NCBI GenBank assembly: GCA_035530375.1
Contig: DATKUY010000016.1
Location: 1 to 58,011 of the forward strand
Length of the DNA: 58,011 nt
Source: Sulfuricella sp035530375
Lineage (GTDB): Bacteria > Pseudomonadota > Gammaproteobacteria > Burkholderiales > Sulfuricellaceae
Reading direction: 5' to 3'
Below are positions 43,743 to 52,098 of this stretch, one piece after another. Position numbers and translations under genes: made by a program. Within the stretch, counting starts at the first letter, position 1, and every line of letters starts with the position of its first letter. The notes below the pieces were generated by a model, which had not been told where the DNA came from, searched no databases, and worked only from the letters and a program-made list of their open reading frames with translations.

Positions 43743-43756
43743 CCCGGCGAACCGGG
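43743..43756 (-). promoter_or_regulatory. GC-rich hairpin in the rpsB leader
   Basis: On the minus strand cccgg-ttcg-ccggg forms a tight five-pair hairpin with a UUCG loop, about 46 bp before the rpsB start. Leaders of rpsB in proteobacteria bind S2 for feedback control, and this may be part of that structure. The full fold was not computed. Confidence 0.35.
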
Positions 43757-43948
43757 CACCCTGTACGTAAAGCGGATGTGCGAAGTTTTTTCAAAGTTTC
43801 TACATAAACGAACTAAGCCGCATGGCCCGTAATAAACCAGCAAACTTAACTCGCAATTCTAACATGCCAGACCATTTCTCCTCAAGAAAGAATTTACTCG
43901 TCAAGAATTTGCACGTTACTCCACTCAAAATCAGGTTCTCCGGTAATT

Positions 43949-43957
43949 TGATATACT
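43949..43957 (+). promoter_or_regulatory. Extended -10 promoter of map
   Basis: TGATATACT combines a TG extension with the -10 hexamer TATACT, 28 bp before the map start codon. No convincing -35 hexamer lies at 16-18 bp, which is normal for extended -10 promoters. It is the likely start of the map-glnD transcript. Confidence 0.5.
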
Positions 43958-43985
43958 TGCGCAATTCAATTCAGCCGGCAGCGCC

Positions 43986-44786
43986 ATGTCCATCATCATC
44001 AAAACCCCTGAAGAAATCGAAAAAATGCGTATCGCCGGCAGGCTGGCGGCGGAATTGCTGGATTATATCGGGCCGTTCGTCAAGGAAGGCGTCACCACTG
44101 GCGAGCTGGACAAGCTCTGCCACGACTACACCGTGAATGTACAGCAGGCAACCCCCGCCCCCCTGAACTACGCGCCTTCCGGCCACCGCCCCTATCCCAA
44201 ATCGATTTGCACATCGGTCAATCACCAGGTTTGCCATGGCGTTCCGGGCGAGAAAAAACTCAAATGCGGCGACATCGTCAATCTTGACGTCACCACCATC
44301 AAGGACGGCTACCATGGCGATACCAGCCGCATGTTCTATATCGGCGAGCCTTCCATCCAGGCAAAACGCCTGTGTGAAGTCACCTTCGAATGTACGTGGC
44401 TAGGCATCGTCGCGATCAAACCCGGCGCTCATTTGGGCGACATCGGCCAAGTCATCCAGAAACACGCAGAGGATCACGGCTACAGCGTGGTGCGCGAATT
44501 CTGCGGCCACGGCATCGGCCGAAATTTCCACGAGGAACCCCAGGTATTGCACTACGGCAAGGCGGGAACCGGTGTCAAACTCGCACCCGGAATGATCTTC
44601 ACCATCGAGCCGATGATCAATGCCGGTCGGCGCGACATCCGCCAGCTTGGTGACGGCTGGAGCATCGTCACCAAGGATCACAGCCTGTCGGCGCAATGGG
44701 AACACACCGTTCTGGTCACAGAAACAGGTTATGAAGTCTTGACGCTGTCGGCAGGCTCGCCAAAAAAACCCGACAACATCCGCTAA
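43986..44786 (+). CDS. map: Methionine aminopeptidase type I
   Basis: Removes the initiator methionine. 266 residues with the dinuclear-metal ligands in IVNLDVTTIKDGYHGDTSRMF, FCGHGIGRNFHEEPQVLHYG and GMIFTIEPMIN, plus the C-terminal SAQWEHTVLVTETG. Divergent from rpsB and 20 bp before glnD, the conserved betaproteobacterial arrangement. Confidence 0.97.
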   Translation: MSIIIKTPEEIEKMRIAGRLAAELLDYIGPFVKEGVTTGELDKLCHDYTVNVQQATPAPLNYAPSGHRPYPKSICTSVNHQVCHGVPGEKKLKCGDIVNLDVTTIKDGYHGDTSRMFYIGEPSIQAKRLCEVTFECTWLGIVAIKPGAHLGDIGQVIQKHAEDHGYSVVREFCGHGIGRNFHEEPQVLHYGKAGTGVKLAPGMIFTIEPMINAGRRDIRQLGDGWSIVTKDHSLSAQWEHTVLVTETGYEVLTLSAGSPKKPDNIR

Positions 44787-44806
44787 CTTTCGAGGCACGA
44801 CTACTC

Positions 44807-47356
44807 ATGGACACCGCCGGTTGGCGCAATATTCTCCAGCGCGGCGAGGATGATCTGCGCCGGGCCTACCTCGAAAAAGGCAATGCTGCCGCCCTCCTGC
44901 TCAGCCACAGCAGGCTGGTGGATGGCCTGCTCAAGTCGATCTGGCAGCAGATTTCCCTGCCCTCCTCCGGCGCACTCGTCGCCGTCGGCGGCTACGGGCG
45001 CAAGCAGCTTTATCCCGGCTCCGACATCGACCTGCTGATCCTTCTTCCAGCCAGCCCGGATAGCACTATCGAACAGAAACTGGAGCATCTCATCGGTTTA
45101 CTCTGGGATATCGGACTGGAAGTCGGCCATAGCGTGCGCACCCTGCCCGAATGCCTGGAGGAAGCCACCAAGGACATCACGGTTCAAACCAACCTGCTCG
45201 AAGCGCGCTTTCTGACCGGCAACCGCATTCTATTCGAAAGCCTTGCTGCCGCTTTGCAGCAAAACCTGAACGCCCGCGATTTTTTCGAGGCCAAGATGTT
45301 GGAGCAACAGCGACGCCATGCCCGTTTCAACGATACCGCCAACAACCTGGAGCCGAACCTGAAGGAAAGCCCCGGCGGGCTGCGCGATTTGCAAAATATC
45401 CTGTGGATCAGCCATGCCACCGGCCTGGGAAATTCATGGAACAAGCTGGCACGCGAATCCATCATTACCGCCCAGGAGGCCCGCCAAATCCGGCGCCACG
45501 AACAGCTTCTGGAAAACCTGCGCATCCGCCTGCATTACCTCGCCAAACGGCGCGAAGACCGCCTCCTGTTCGACCATCAGACACTGCTTGCGGAGCAATG
45601 CGGGTTTACCGACAAATACCCGCGCAAGGCCAGCGAGCAATTGATGCAGCGCTATTACCGCACCGCCAAAGCCGTCAGCCTGCTTAACGAAATCCTGCTG
45701 AAGAACCTGCGGGCACGTATTTTCCCGACCGTCTCGGCACAAATTGCCCCGATCAATGCGCGCTTCCGGGCAAGCAACGGGCTGCTCGAAATAGCCGATG
45801 ACAACGTATTCAGGCGCGAGCCGGGCGCCATACTGGAAAGCTTCATGCTTTTGCAGCAACACCCGGAACTGGGCGGCATGAGCGCATCCACCTTGCGCGC
45901 GTTGTGGCGCTCGGCGCCTGAAATAGACGCCAACTTCCGGCGCCAGGCCGCCAACAGGGCACAGTTCATGGCCATTCTGCGGGGGCCCGGCCTCACCCAT
46001 GAATTACGCAGAATGAACCAGCTCGGTATTCTGGAGCGATATATTCCCGCCTTCGGCCGGATCGTCGGCCAGATGCAACACGATCTGTTCCACGTCTACA
46101 CGGTGGATGAACACACCATGATGGTAGTGCGCAACCTGCGACGCCTCACCATTCCCGAATTCGCCCACGAATTCCCACTGGCCAGCGAGCTGATCAATAG
46201 TTTCGAACGCCCGGAAGTGCTCTATCTGGCGGGGCTGTTCCATGACATTGCCAAAGGACGGGGCGGCGACCATTCCAGGCTGGGCACGGTCGATGCACGC
46301 CGCTTCTGCCGCCTGCACGGCCTGGATAAGGAAGATACCGAAATGGTCGCATGGCTGGTGGAAAACCATCTGGTCATGTCAGCCACCGCCCAAAAACAGG
46401 ATTTGAGCGACCCCAACGTGATCGAAGCGTTCGCCCGATGCATCCACGACCAGCGCCGCCTGGTTGCGCTCTACCTGCTGACGATGGCTGATATCCGCGG
46501 CACCAGCCCGAAAGTCTGGAACGCATGGAAAGGCAAGCTGCTGGAAAATCTGTTACGGGCGACGCAACGCCACATTGCGGGCGGAGCAGCCCCACTGGAA
46601 ACACACCTGCAGGCAAGACAAACCGAAGCACTGTCCATACTCCGGCTTTATGCGTTCGGCGGCGACGCGCACCGGGCACTATGGGCGCAACTGGAAACAG
46701 GCTATTTTCTGCGTCACGAAGCACAGGAAATAGCCTGGCACAGCCGCAATCTCTACGGCAAGGTCGATTCGGCGTTGCCGGTCGTCAAGGCACGACTGAG
46801 TCCGGCCGGCGAAGGCATCCAGGTGATGATCTACACGCCGGACAGGGATGACCTGTTCGCCCGGATTTGCAGCTTTTTCGAACGCACCGATTTCAATATC
46901 GTCGAGGCAAAAATCCACACCAGCCGCCATGGCTATGCCCTGGACAGCTTCGTTGTACTCGACGAGGCCAACCGCGCCGTCCATTACCGCGACCTGCTCA
47001 GCTTCATCGAATACGAGTTGACGCAGCGACTGGCGCCAACCGTGCCATTGGAGCCGCCCATGCAGGGACGGTTGAGCCGCCACCTGAAACATTTTCCGAT
47101 CACGCCGGAAATTTCGATCAAATCCGATGAAAAAGAGATCTACCATGTGCTGTCGGTCATTGCAGGAGACCGCCCCGGCTTGCTGTCACGCATCGCCCAG
47201 ACGCTGCTGAGACACCATATCCACCTGCATACGGCAAAAATCGCCACCCTCGGCGAACGCGCCGAGGACACTTTTTTAATTACCGGGGATGAGTTGGGAA
47301 ATCCGAAAGCCGTGCTGCGCCTGGAAACCGATCTGCTACAGCAACTGCAAACCTGA
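44807..47356 (+). CDS. glnD: Bifunctional PII uridylyltransferase/uridylyl-removing enzyme
   Basis: 849-residue nitrogen sensor that uridylylates PII when glutamine is low and removes UMP when it is high. The nucleotidyltransferase site is GGYGRKQLYPGSDIDLLIL (Asp73, Asp75). The HD hydrolase domain has VYTVDEHTMMVVRNL and LAGLFHDIAKGRGGDHSRLG. Two C-terminal ACT domains (about 675-755 and 785-849) bind glutamine; VSVIAGDRPGLLSRIAQTL-like text opens the second. All parts are present. Confidence 0.96.
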   Translation: MDTAGWRNILQRGEDDLRRAYLEKGNAAALLLSHSRLVDGLLKSIWQQISLPSSGALVAVGGYGRKQLYPGSDIDLLILLPASPDSTIEQKLEHLIGLLWDIGLEVGHSVRTLPECLEEATKDITVQTNLLEARFLTGNRILFESLAAALQQNLNARDFFEAKMLEQQRRHARFNDTANNLEPNLKESPGGLRDLQNILWISHATGLGNSWNKLARESIITAQEARQIRRHEQLLENLRIRLHYLAKRREDRLLFDHQTLLAEQCGFTDKYPRKASEQLMQRYYRTAKAVSLLNEILLKNLRARIFPTVSAQIAPINARFRASNGLLEIADDNVFRREPGAILESFMLLQQHPELGGMSASTLRALWRSAPEIDANFRRQAANRAQFMAILRGPGLTHELRRMNQLGILERYIPAFGRIVGQMQHDLFHVYTVDEHTMMVVRNLRRLTIPEFAHEFPLASELINSFERPEVLYLAGLFHDIAKGRGGDHSRLGTVDARRFCRLHGLDKEDTEMVAWLVENHLVMSATAQKQDLSDPNVIEAFARCIHDQRRLVALYLLTMADIRGTSPKVWNAWKGKLLENLLRATQRHIAGGAAPLETHLQARQTEALSILRLYAFGGDAHRALWAQLETGYFLRHEAQEIAWHSRNLYGKVDSALPVVKARLSPAGEGIQVMIYTPDRDDLFARICSFFERTDFNIVEAKIHTSRHGYALDSFVVLDEANRAVHYRDLLSFIEYELTQRLAPTVPLEPPMQGRLSRHLKHFPITPEISIKSDEKEIYHVLSVIAGDRPGLLSRIAQTLLRHHIHLHTAKIATLGERAEDTFLITGDELGNPKAVLRLETDLLQQLQT

Positions 47357-47393
47357 ATCCATTCATGCGTTGACAAGCTCAACATGAACGGAT
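47357..47393. repeat. Hairpin after glnD resembling a dispersed palindromic repeat
   Basis: Starting with the base after the glnD stop, atccattcatg pairs with catgaacggat (one mismatch), and the inner gttga pairs with tcaac around caagc. The core tgacaagctcaacatgaacg resembles a short palindrome (gacaagctca, catgaacgg) that I remember as scattered between genes of many betaproteobacteria. There is no T-run, so it is more a convergent-gene barrier or dispersed repeat than a classic terminator. Confidence 0.5.
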
Positions 47394-47439
47394 GCATAAA
47401 TTAACCATGCCGGATCGTTAGCGCACAACCCGGTTCAAT

Positions 47440-49023
47440 TTATGGCGTTCGTAATTGCCGCCCTGCCCGAACTAACAGCGCCGTTTTGTCTAACGCCGCC
47501 AAAGCTCTCTCAATCACGTCAGAGGCATGCCGTCCATCGCCCGATGTCGCCTCGACGACCAATCGTGCGCTGACGCACAAGCGCAGCGCGCTTACCGGCA
47601 AGCCATCACGGCTGCCGCAGGAAATTGGCTGCCCCAATTGGCAACGCAAGGCGGCAGCATTATTGCTTGAAGCTTGGCAATCCAGGCCGTAACTATCGGT
47701 CAGATCGGCTTGCAGCAACCGATAAACCTGCTCTGTCTCTTCACGGCTCAAGAGCGTCTTATCTTCATCTTCTGAATGATGAAGCAAGAAGGGGAAGATC
47801 GTCTGGATATGATCCCAGCCCGTCGCCTCGATCAAAGGGATGCGATCAAGCCGAGGCACGGGCAATGGCTCGAAGACAGGATCGCTCATCAGACGATTCT
47901 GAACGGCTTGCGCAAATGTCTGAACGAAGTTCATGACCGCCGCTTCCGGCAACGAACGAAACGCCCGCAAGTCCGCCAAAGCCGCTTCCCAGCGCAGCAA
48001 TAGCCCGAAATTGGCGACGTCGTCGAGAGCGTCATCGGTGTCCCAGCCCTGGGGCCAATCTGCTCGGGCGGAATAGGCCGACAAGGCATGCGGGAGCGAA
48101 CGCTGACGAAGCCGCTGCGCAGCCGGCGAGGGGATGAGCAGCGCGCCCGAAAAAGTCGGGCCGGTCACGAATTTTGAACCGGTCAGCGCAACCATGAAAC
48201 CCTGTTCCAGATAGGCTCGCAAAGTCGGCGGGGCGATCCGGAACTGGCACGCATCGACGAGTACGTCGACCCTGTCCGGGAACCGATGGTGCAACGCCAA
48301 AACACAGGCCGGGCTAGGCGCGATCAATCCGGTTTTGGAGACATCGACAAGCGTCAGGAGAACGCGCCGTCCCTTCGCGATCGCCCCGGCCACCAAGGCT
48401 TCCACTTCGGTATCTACGGCCGCTGACTGCCGGGGAGTTCCATCGGCAAGGCGAATTGGCACGGTCACGGCTTCGCAAACGACACCGCCGCCGATCGGCG
48501 TTCCTTCAATGACAGCACCTCCCAGCGCGGCACGGGCGCTGAAGTGGTGCCCGGAAAGGGCCGCCCCCACCCCGCTGCCTGTTTCCGCCGCCTCCACCAT
48601 AACGGCAAGCGTGGGCGCGGCTTCGGTGCCACCCGCAAGCTGGGCGGCAATCAAGTGGATATCCGTGCCGGAGGGAGCGAAAATGACATTGAGCCCGGGG
48701 AGATCGGATACTCCGCACAATCGAACCAACTCCTGGCGAATCCGGTTGAGTTCGCGGGCGTAGACAACCGCGTGCTGCTCTACGTCAACGACGAGAAGAA
48801 GCTTGTCGCGAAGACCACTTGCAGCGGAAAAACCGGCCTCGGAGATGGTTGAGGCCGTCGAGGACCCGAAAGCCGCCAGATCCGGGTCAGGAAACGACTG
48901 GCAGGCGTATTTGTTCAAACCGCTGGATTGGTCAAGTGCGATGCGGGCATCGCCCCCCTCGAGCAGAAGCTGCTCGAGGGAGGGGAGGCCAGGATGGGCA
49001 CCCCATAGAGAACGGGCAAACAT
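47440..49023 (-). CDS. Uncharacterised fold-type-I PLP-dependent enzyme
   Basis: 527 residues. The layout is that of aspartate-aminotransferase-fold enzymes: a phosphate-binding turn APSGTDIHL (117-125), the pyridine-ring aspartate in VLVDACQFR (Asp257) and the Schiff-base lysine in ALTGSKFVTGPTFSGALL (Lys284). It is nearest in feel to the class V/kynureninase-like group, but the long C-terminal half (about 300-527) matches nothing I recognise. Third gene of the operon, 14 bp after the ATP-grasp gene. Aminotransferase, lyase or desulfurase chemistry are all open. Confidence 0.75.
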   Translation of the reverse strand: MFARSLWGAHPGLPSLEQLLLEGGDARIALDQSSGLNKYACQSFPDPDLAAFGSSTASTISEAGFSAASGLRDKLLLVVDVEQHAVVYARELNRIRQELVRLCGVSDLPGLNVIFAPSGTDIHLIAAQLAGGTEAAPTLAVMVEAAETGSGVGAALSGHHFSARAALGGAVIEGTPIGGGVVCEAVTVPIRLADGTPRQSAAVDTEVEALVAGAIAKGRRVLLTLVDVSKTGLIAPSPACVLALHHRFPDRVDVLVDACQFRIAPPTLRAYLEQGFMVALTGSKFVTGPTFSGALLIPSPAAQRLRQRSLPHALSAYSARADWPQGWDTDDALDDVANFGLLLRWEAALADLRAFRSLPEAAVMNFVQTFAQAVQNRLMSDPVFEPLPVPRLDRIPLIEATGWDHIQTIFPFLLHHSEDEDKTLLSREETEQVYRLLQADLTDSYGLDCQASSNNAAALRCQLGQPISCGSRDGLPVSALRLCVSARLVVEATSGDGRHASDVIERALAALDKTALLVRAGRQLRTP

Positions 49024-49036
49024 TCTTTATTTAGAT

Positions 49037-50281
49037 TTAAGACAAGCCGCGTTTCATCGCATTGGCCAGCATTCCGCGAAAGGCGGAAAACACCTTCTGC
49101 ATCTGAGGTTGCTTGTACGGAAAGACCTCTACGGGATCGATTGCATGGACGATCATGCCGCTGTCAATTTCGAAAATCAGCAATTTCCCATCGGCTGTCT
49201 CGCCGCAATCGATCCCCACGTAATCAAGCCCGGCACGCTCATAAATGGCGCGAAAGGACTCTTCATGCCGGCGAGCGAAGCCTTCGTCGAAACCGGCCAT
49301 GAAGCGCGCTTCCTCGGCCCGTTTTTCGGCGCTTTCGGCCATGCCCGCATTCAGGTAATGCACCATCCAGTGCGAGGAGATTGCCATATGACAGACAAAC
49401 GGGCGCCCGTCGATCAGAACGATCCGATACTTCCTGAACAGGCCATCCGGTCCGCGATAGTCGACGAAACGTGCAACATAGAATTCGCTGTTCGGCACCG
49501 CCTGAAGATAGTCCGCAATGGCTGCGCCATCATCGATCTTGAGAAGTCCCTGGCCCGCATGCGAATCAACCGGCCTGACAATGATCGGGAACGCTCCCTC
49601 TTCAAGGACGGAGGAAATCGACATGTCTCCGCTGCCGACTCGCTCCAGGGTCTGCCTGTCGATTCGCACAGTAACCGGCATAACCACCCCCGGCACGGAC
49701 TTCAGCAACGCGCAAGCACCGTCGCGCGACATCAAGGCAATCCGATCGGGCATGTTGAGAACCGGGTGTGGCCAGGATTTTATGGCGCTCTCGACCTGTT
49801 TCAAGAGCGGAAGATTCCGGTCGGACTCGCAAATGGCGATGAACAATACATCATGATCTGGCAGCGACGAGGGCAAAGGCAGCCCCGGAGCCACATAAAG
49901 CAAATAGAGCGTGACATCGGATCCTTCCAGCAGAAACTCCAAGGGGTCGTTCGACATCAAATCGCCCGGCCCCATGATGGCGAGAAGCCGGATTCCGGCT
50001 TGACCGGCGGCAGTCGGCGGGCGATAAAGCTGCTGCTGCTCCAATGCCTGGGCTTGCATGGCAAGCGCAATATCCCAGTTCCCCCTGAGCTGCAAAACTG
50101 TCGACAAGTCCATCAGCGCATTGGCATCGTTCGGATTACGCTCTGCGCGCGCTATCAACTGTGCCCCCAAAGGGGCGAGATCGACGCCGGAATAGGCCAT
50201 TCTCATCAACGCAGCAAGGCCAATGAGTTGATCTTGATCGCTTTCTTTAATGGGACATGGTGCCGGAGCTTCGTGGTTCAT
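49037..50281 (-). CDS. TPR-linked ATP-grasp ligase, unknown substrate
   Basis: 414 residues. An N-terminal helical repeat (about 34-87; NPNDANALMDLSTVLQLRGNWDIALAMQ) looks like one TPR pair. After a Rossmann-like segment comes an ATP-grasp fold: phosphate loop PIIVRPVDSHAGQGL (232-246), FRKYRIVLIDGRPFVCHMAI and metal-binding YVGIDCGETADGKLLIFEID (Glu371, Asp373). ATP-grasp enzymes join a carboxylate to an amine, thiol or peptide through an acyl phosphate. The start overlaps the decarboxylase stop by four bases. A ligase acting on the decarboxylase product is the natural inference; the substrate is unknown. Confidence 0.75.
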   Translation of the reverse strand: MNHEAPAPCPIKESDQDQLIGLAALMRMAYSGVDLAPLGAQLIARAERNPNDANALMDLSTVLQLRGNWDIALAMQAQALEQQQLYRPPTAAGQAGIRLLAIMGPGDLMSNDPLEFLLEGSDVTLYLLYVAPGLPLPSSLPDHDVLFIAICESDRNLPLLKQVESAIKSWPHPVLNMPDRIALMSRDGACALLKSVPGVVMPVTVRIDRQTLERVGSGDMSISSVLEEGAFPIIVRPVDSHAGQGLLKIDDGAAIADYLQAVPNSEFYVARFVDYRGPDGLFRKYRIVLIDGRPFVCHMAISSHWMVHYLNAGMAESAEKRAEEARFMAGFDEGFARRHEESFRAIYERAGLDYVGIDCGETADGKLLIFEIDSGMIVHAIDPVEVFPYKQPQMQKVFSAFRGMLANAMKRGLS

Positions 50282-51747
50282 GATGTTTTCCTGTTCTGCA
50301 TGGTTTTGGCATCACCAAATTCGACCGTAGCCCTTATCAGGGCGTCGATGTCACTCGAGTTGGTGCGGTGGTTGACGATCGCGGCTCGAATGGCGAGGCG
50401 GCCTTTGATGGTGGTCGTTGACGGCGCAGCAATCCCCGACTCTTGCAGGGCGACAACGATATCCGCATTCACCCGGTCGGCATCTTCGCACAGGTACCGG
50501 AAGCAGACAATGTTCAGTGAAACCGGCGCCAAAAGTTCAAGCTGGGGCGTTGTCCCGATGCGCTGCCCCATGTACCGGGCCAGCGCGCAGGTTCCGGAAA
50601 TCACCTGACCGAGTTTCTCCGCACCGTAGACCTTGATTGTGAACCAGGTCTTGAGCGCCCGGAAACCCCGGGACAAATCCGGCCCGAAATCGCAAGGCCA
50701 TGGAGATCCGGCCGCCATCCCGCGGGTTTCCCGTCTCAGGTATGCGGCAGGAGAGGCAAAGGTGCTGTGATGAAGCGTGCCGTCCCTCACCAGGATAAAA
50801 CCGGCATCGTACGGCACCTGTCCCCATTTATGGAAATCGAAAGCAATGGAGTCCGCCAGCTCGATGCCTGCAAGGCGCGGCGCGATATCCGGGGCCAGCA
50901 TGGCGAGCGCCCCGTAAGCGCCATCGACATGAAACCAAAGCCCTTCTCTGTGGGCTATCTCCGCAAGAGAAGCGAGATTGTCGATGGCGCCGACATCGAC
51001 CGTCCCCGCCGTCCCGGCAATAAAGAACGGGCTCAGGCCGGCGCTCCGATCAGCGGCGATCGCCCGCTCCAGCGCCTCGACATCCATCTGGTACCGATCA
51101 TTCACCGGGATGATCCGCAGGGCATCGATGCCAAGACCGGAAATATCCATCGCCTGAGCGATACAGCCATGGGCGCCGGCCGATGTATAGGCGGACAGAC
51201 GTTTGCCGCCGGCAGCGACGCCCTTATGGCGCACACCGACACCCATGGCGGCAGTTCGGGCAACGAGAACGGCAATCAGGTTCGCCATGGAAGTTCCGGC
51301 CACGAAAATGCCGCTTGCCGCGTCGGGAAAGCCGAAGAGCTCACGCACCCATTGAACCACCTGCCGTTCCACTTCGACCGGCATCTGATCACGCCCGCCA
51401 AGATTTGCGTTCAGTCCGGCAGCCAGCATCTCTGCCAGCATGCCAACCGGAGTCCCGCCGCCATGAACCCAGCCCATAAAACCGGGATGTGCGTTGCCCA
51501 CGGCAAAAGGAAGGATGTCACGCATGAACGTTTCATGCACCGCCACCAGATCGGACGGCTCCTGGGGAAGCGGTTGCCGGAAAAGATCGCGCACATCCTG
51601 CGGAATCGGCTGCCAGACCGGGCGCTTACGGATATATTCCAGGTAGTCCAGAATATCGTCGAGCATGCGATGGCCCTGGGCCCGAAAATCTTGCCAATCC
51701 GATGGGTCAAGCGTATTGGGAGATGTCACTCGTATATCTTTTTTCAT
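50278..51747 (-). CDS. Group II PLP-dependent amino acid decarboxylase family enzyme
   Basis: 489 residues of the aromatic-L-amino-acid/glutamate decarboxylase fold. Visible features are GNAHPGFMGWVHGGGTPVG (84-102), FVAGTSMANLIAV (148-160), the PLP-stacking histidine in SAGAHGCIAQA (His193), Asp275 in FHVDGAYGAL and the PLP lysine in DFHKWGQVPYDAG (Lys307). Substrate is not readable; members of this family also act as aldehyde synthases or other carbanion enzymes. The ATG has only a distant, weak ribosome site (cggag). First of the three-gene operon, 51 bp after the FlhB-like gene on the same strand. Confidence 0.88.
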   Translation of the reverse strand: MKKDIRVTSPNTLDPSDWQDFRAQGHRMLDDILDYLEYIRKRPVWQPIPQDVRDLFRQPLPQEPSDLVAVHETFMRDILPFAVGNAHPGFMGWVHGGGTPVGMLAEMLAAGLNANLGGRDQMPVEVERQVVQWVRELFGFPDAASGIFVAGTSMANLIAVLVARTAAMGVGVRHKGVAAGGKRLSAYTSAGAHGCIAQAMDISGLGIDALRIIPVNDRYQMDVEALERAIAADRSAGLSPFFIAGTAGTVDVGAIDNLASLAEIAHREGLWFHVDGAYGALAMLAPDIAPRLAGIELADSIAFDFHKWGQVPYDAGFILVRDGTLHHSTFASPAAYLRRETRGMAAGSPWPCDFGPDLSRGFRALKTWFTIKVYGAEKLGQVISGTCALARYMGQRIGTTPQLELLAPVSLNIVCFRYLCEDADRVNADIVVALQESGIAAPSTTTIKGRLAIRAAIVNHRTNSSDIDALIRATVEFGDAKTMQNRKTS

Positions 51748-51798
51748 GGGAAAAACGCTGACTCCGATGTCCCGCCGATCAGGGCTCGGTGCTCAGGG

Positions 51799-52098
51799 TT
51801 ATCTTTCAGGAAATTGCGGGGCCGGCTTGTCCGTATCGCCCTGCTCCAGTTGATAAAGCCAGGCCAGCAACTCCGCCACGGCGAAATAAAGCTCGGGCGG
51901 AATATGCTGGTCAAGATCAACCTGCATCAGCAGCGAGACCAGTTCGGGCGACTCATGCACATACACGCCGGCCATCTTGGCGCGCTCGATGATCGCTTCC
52001 GCCAGCAGACCCCGCCCCTTTGCCACCACCTGCGGCGCCGACTTGCCGGCACTATAGGCAAGCGCAACAGCGAGCTGCGGGCTATCAGGCTTTTTCAT
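51799..52098 (-). CDS. FlhB C-terminal-domain paralogue (FhlB type)
   Basis: 99 residues matching only the cytoplasmic C-terminal domain of FlhB/YscU: LAVALAYSAGKSAPQVVAKGRGLLAEAIIERAKMAGV and IPPELYFAVAELLAWLYQL. It begins just after where FlhB has its autocleavage NPTH, so it lacks that site and all membrane helices. Such stand-alone copies can substitute for the cleaved FlhB fragment in export-substrate switching. It overlaps fliK by 14 bp, which fits the shared role in hook-length control. Confidence 0.85.
   Translation of the reverse strand: MKKPDSPQLAVALAYSAGKSAPQVVAKGRGLLAEAIIERAKMAGVYVHESPELVSLLMQVDLDQHIPPELYFAVAELLAWLYQLEQGDTDKPAPQFPER

Noticed and set aside
48803..50608. Very long open frame (601 codons) on the plus strand opposite the PLP/ATP-grasp genes
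   Set aside because: It lies antisense to two genes with clear catalytic motifs. Its translation is rich in His, Arg and Gln with no recognisable family, as expected of a shadow frame in GC-rich coding DNA.
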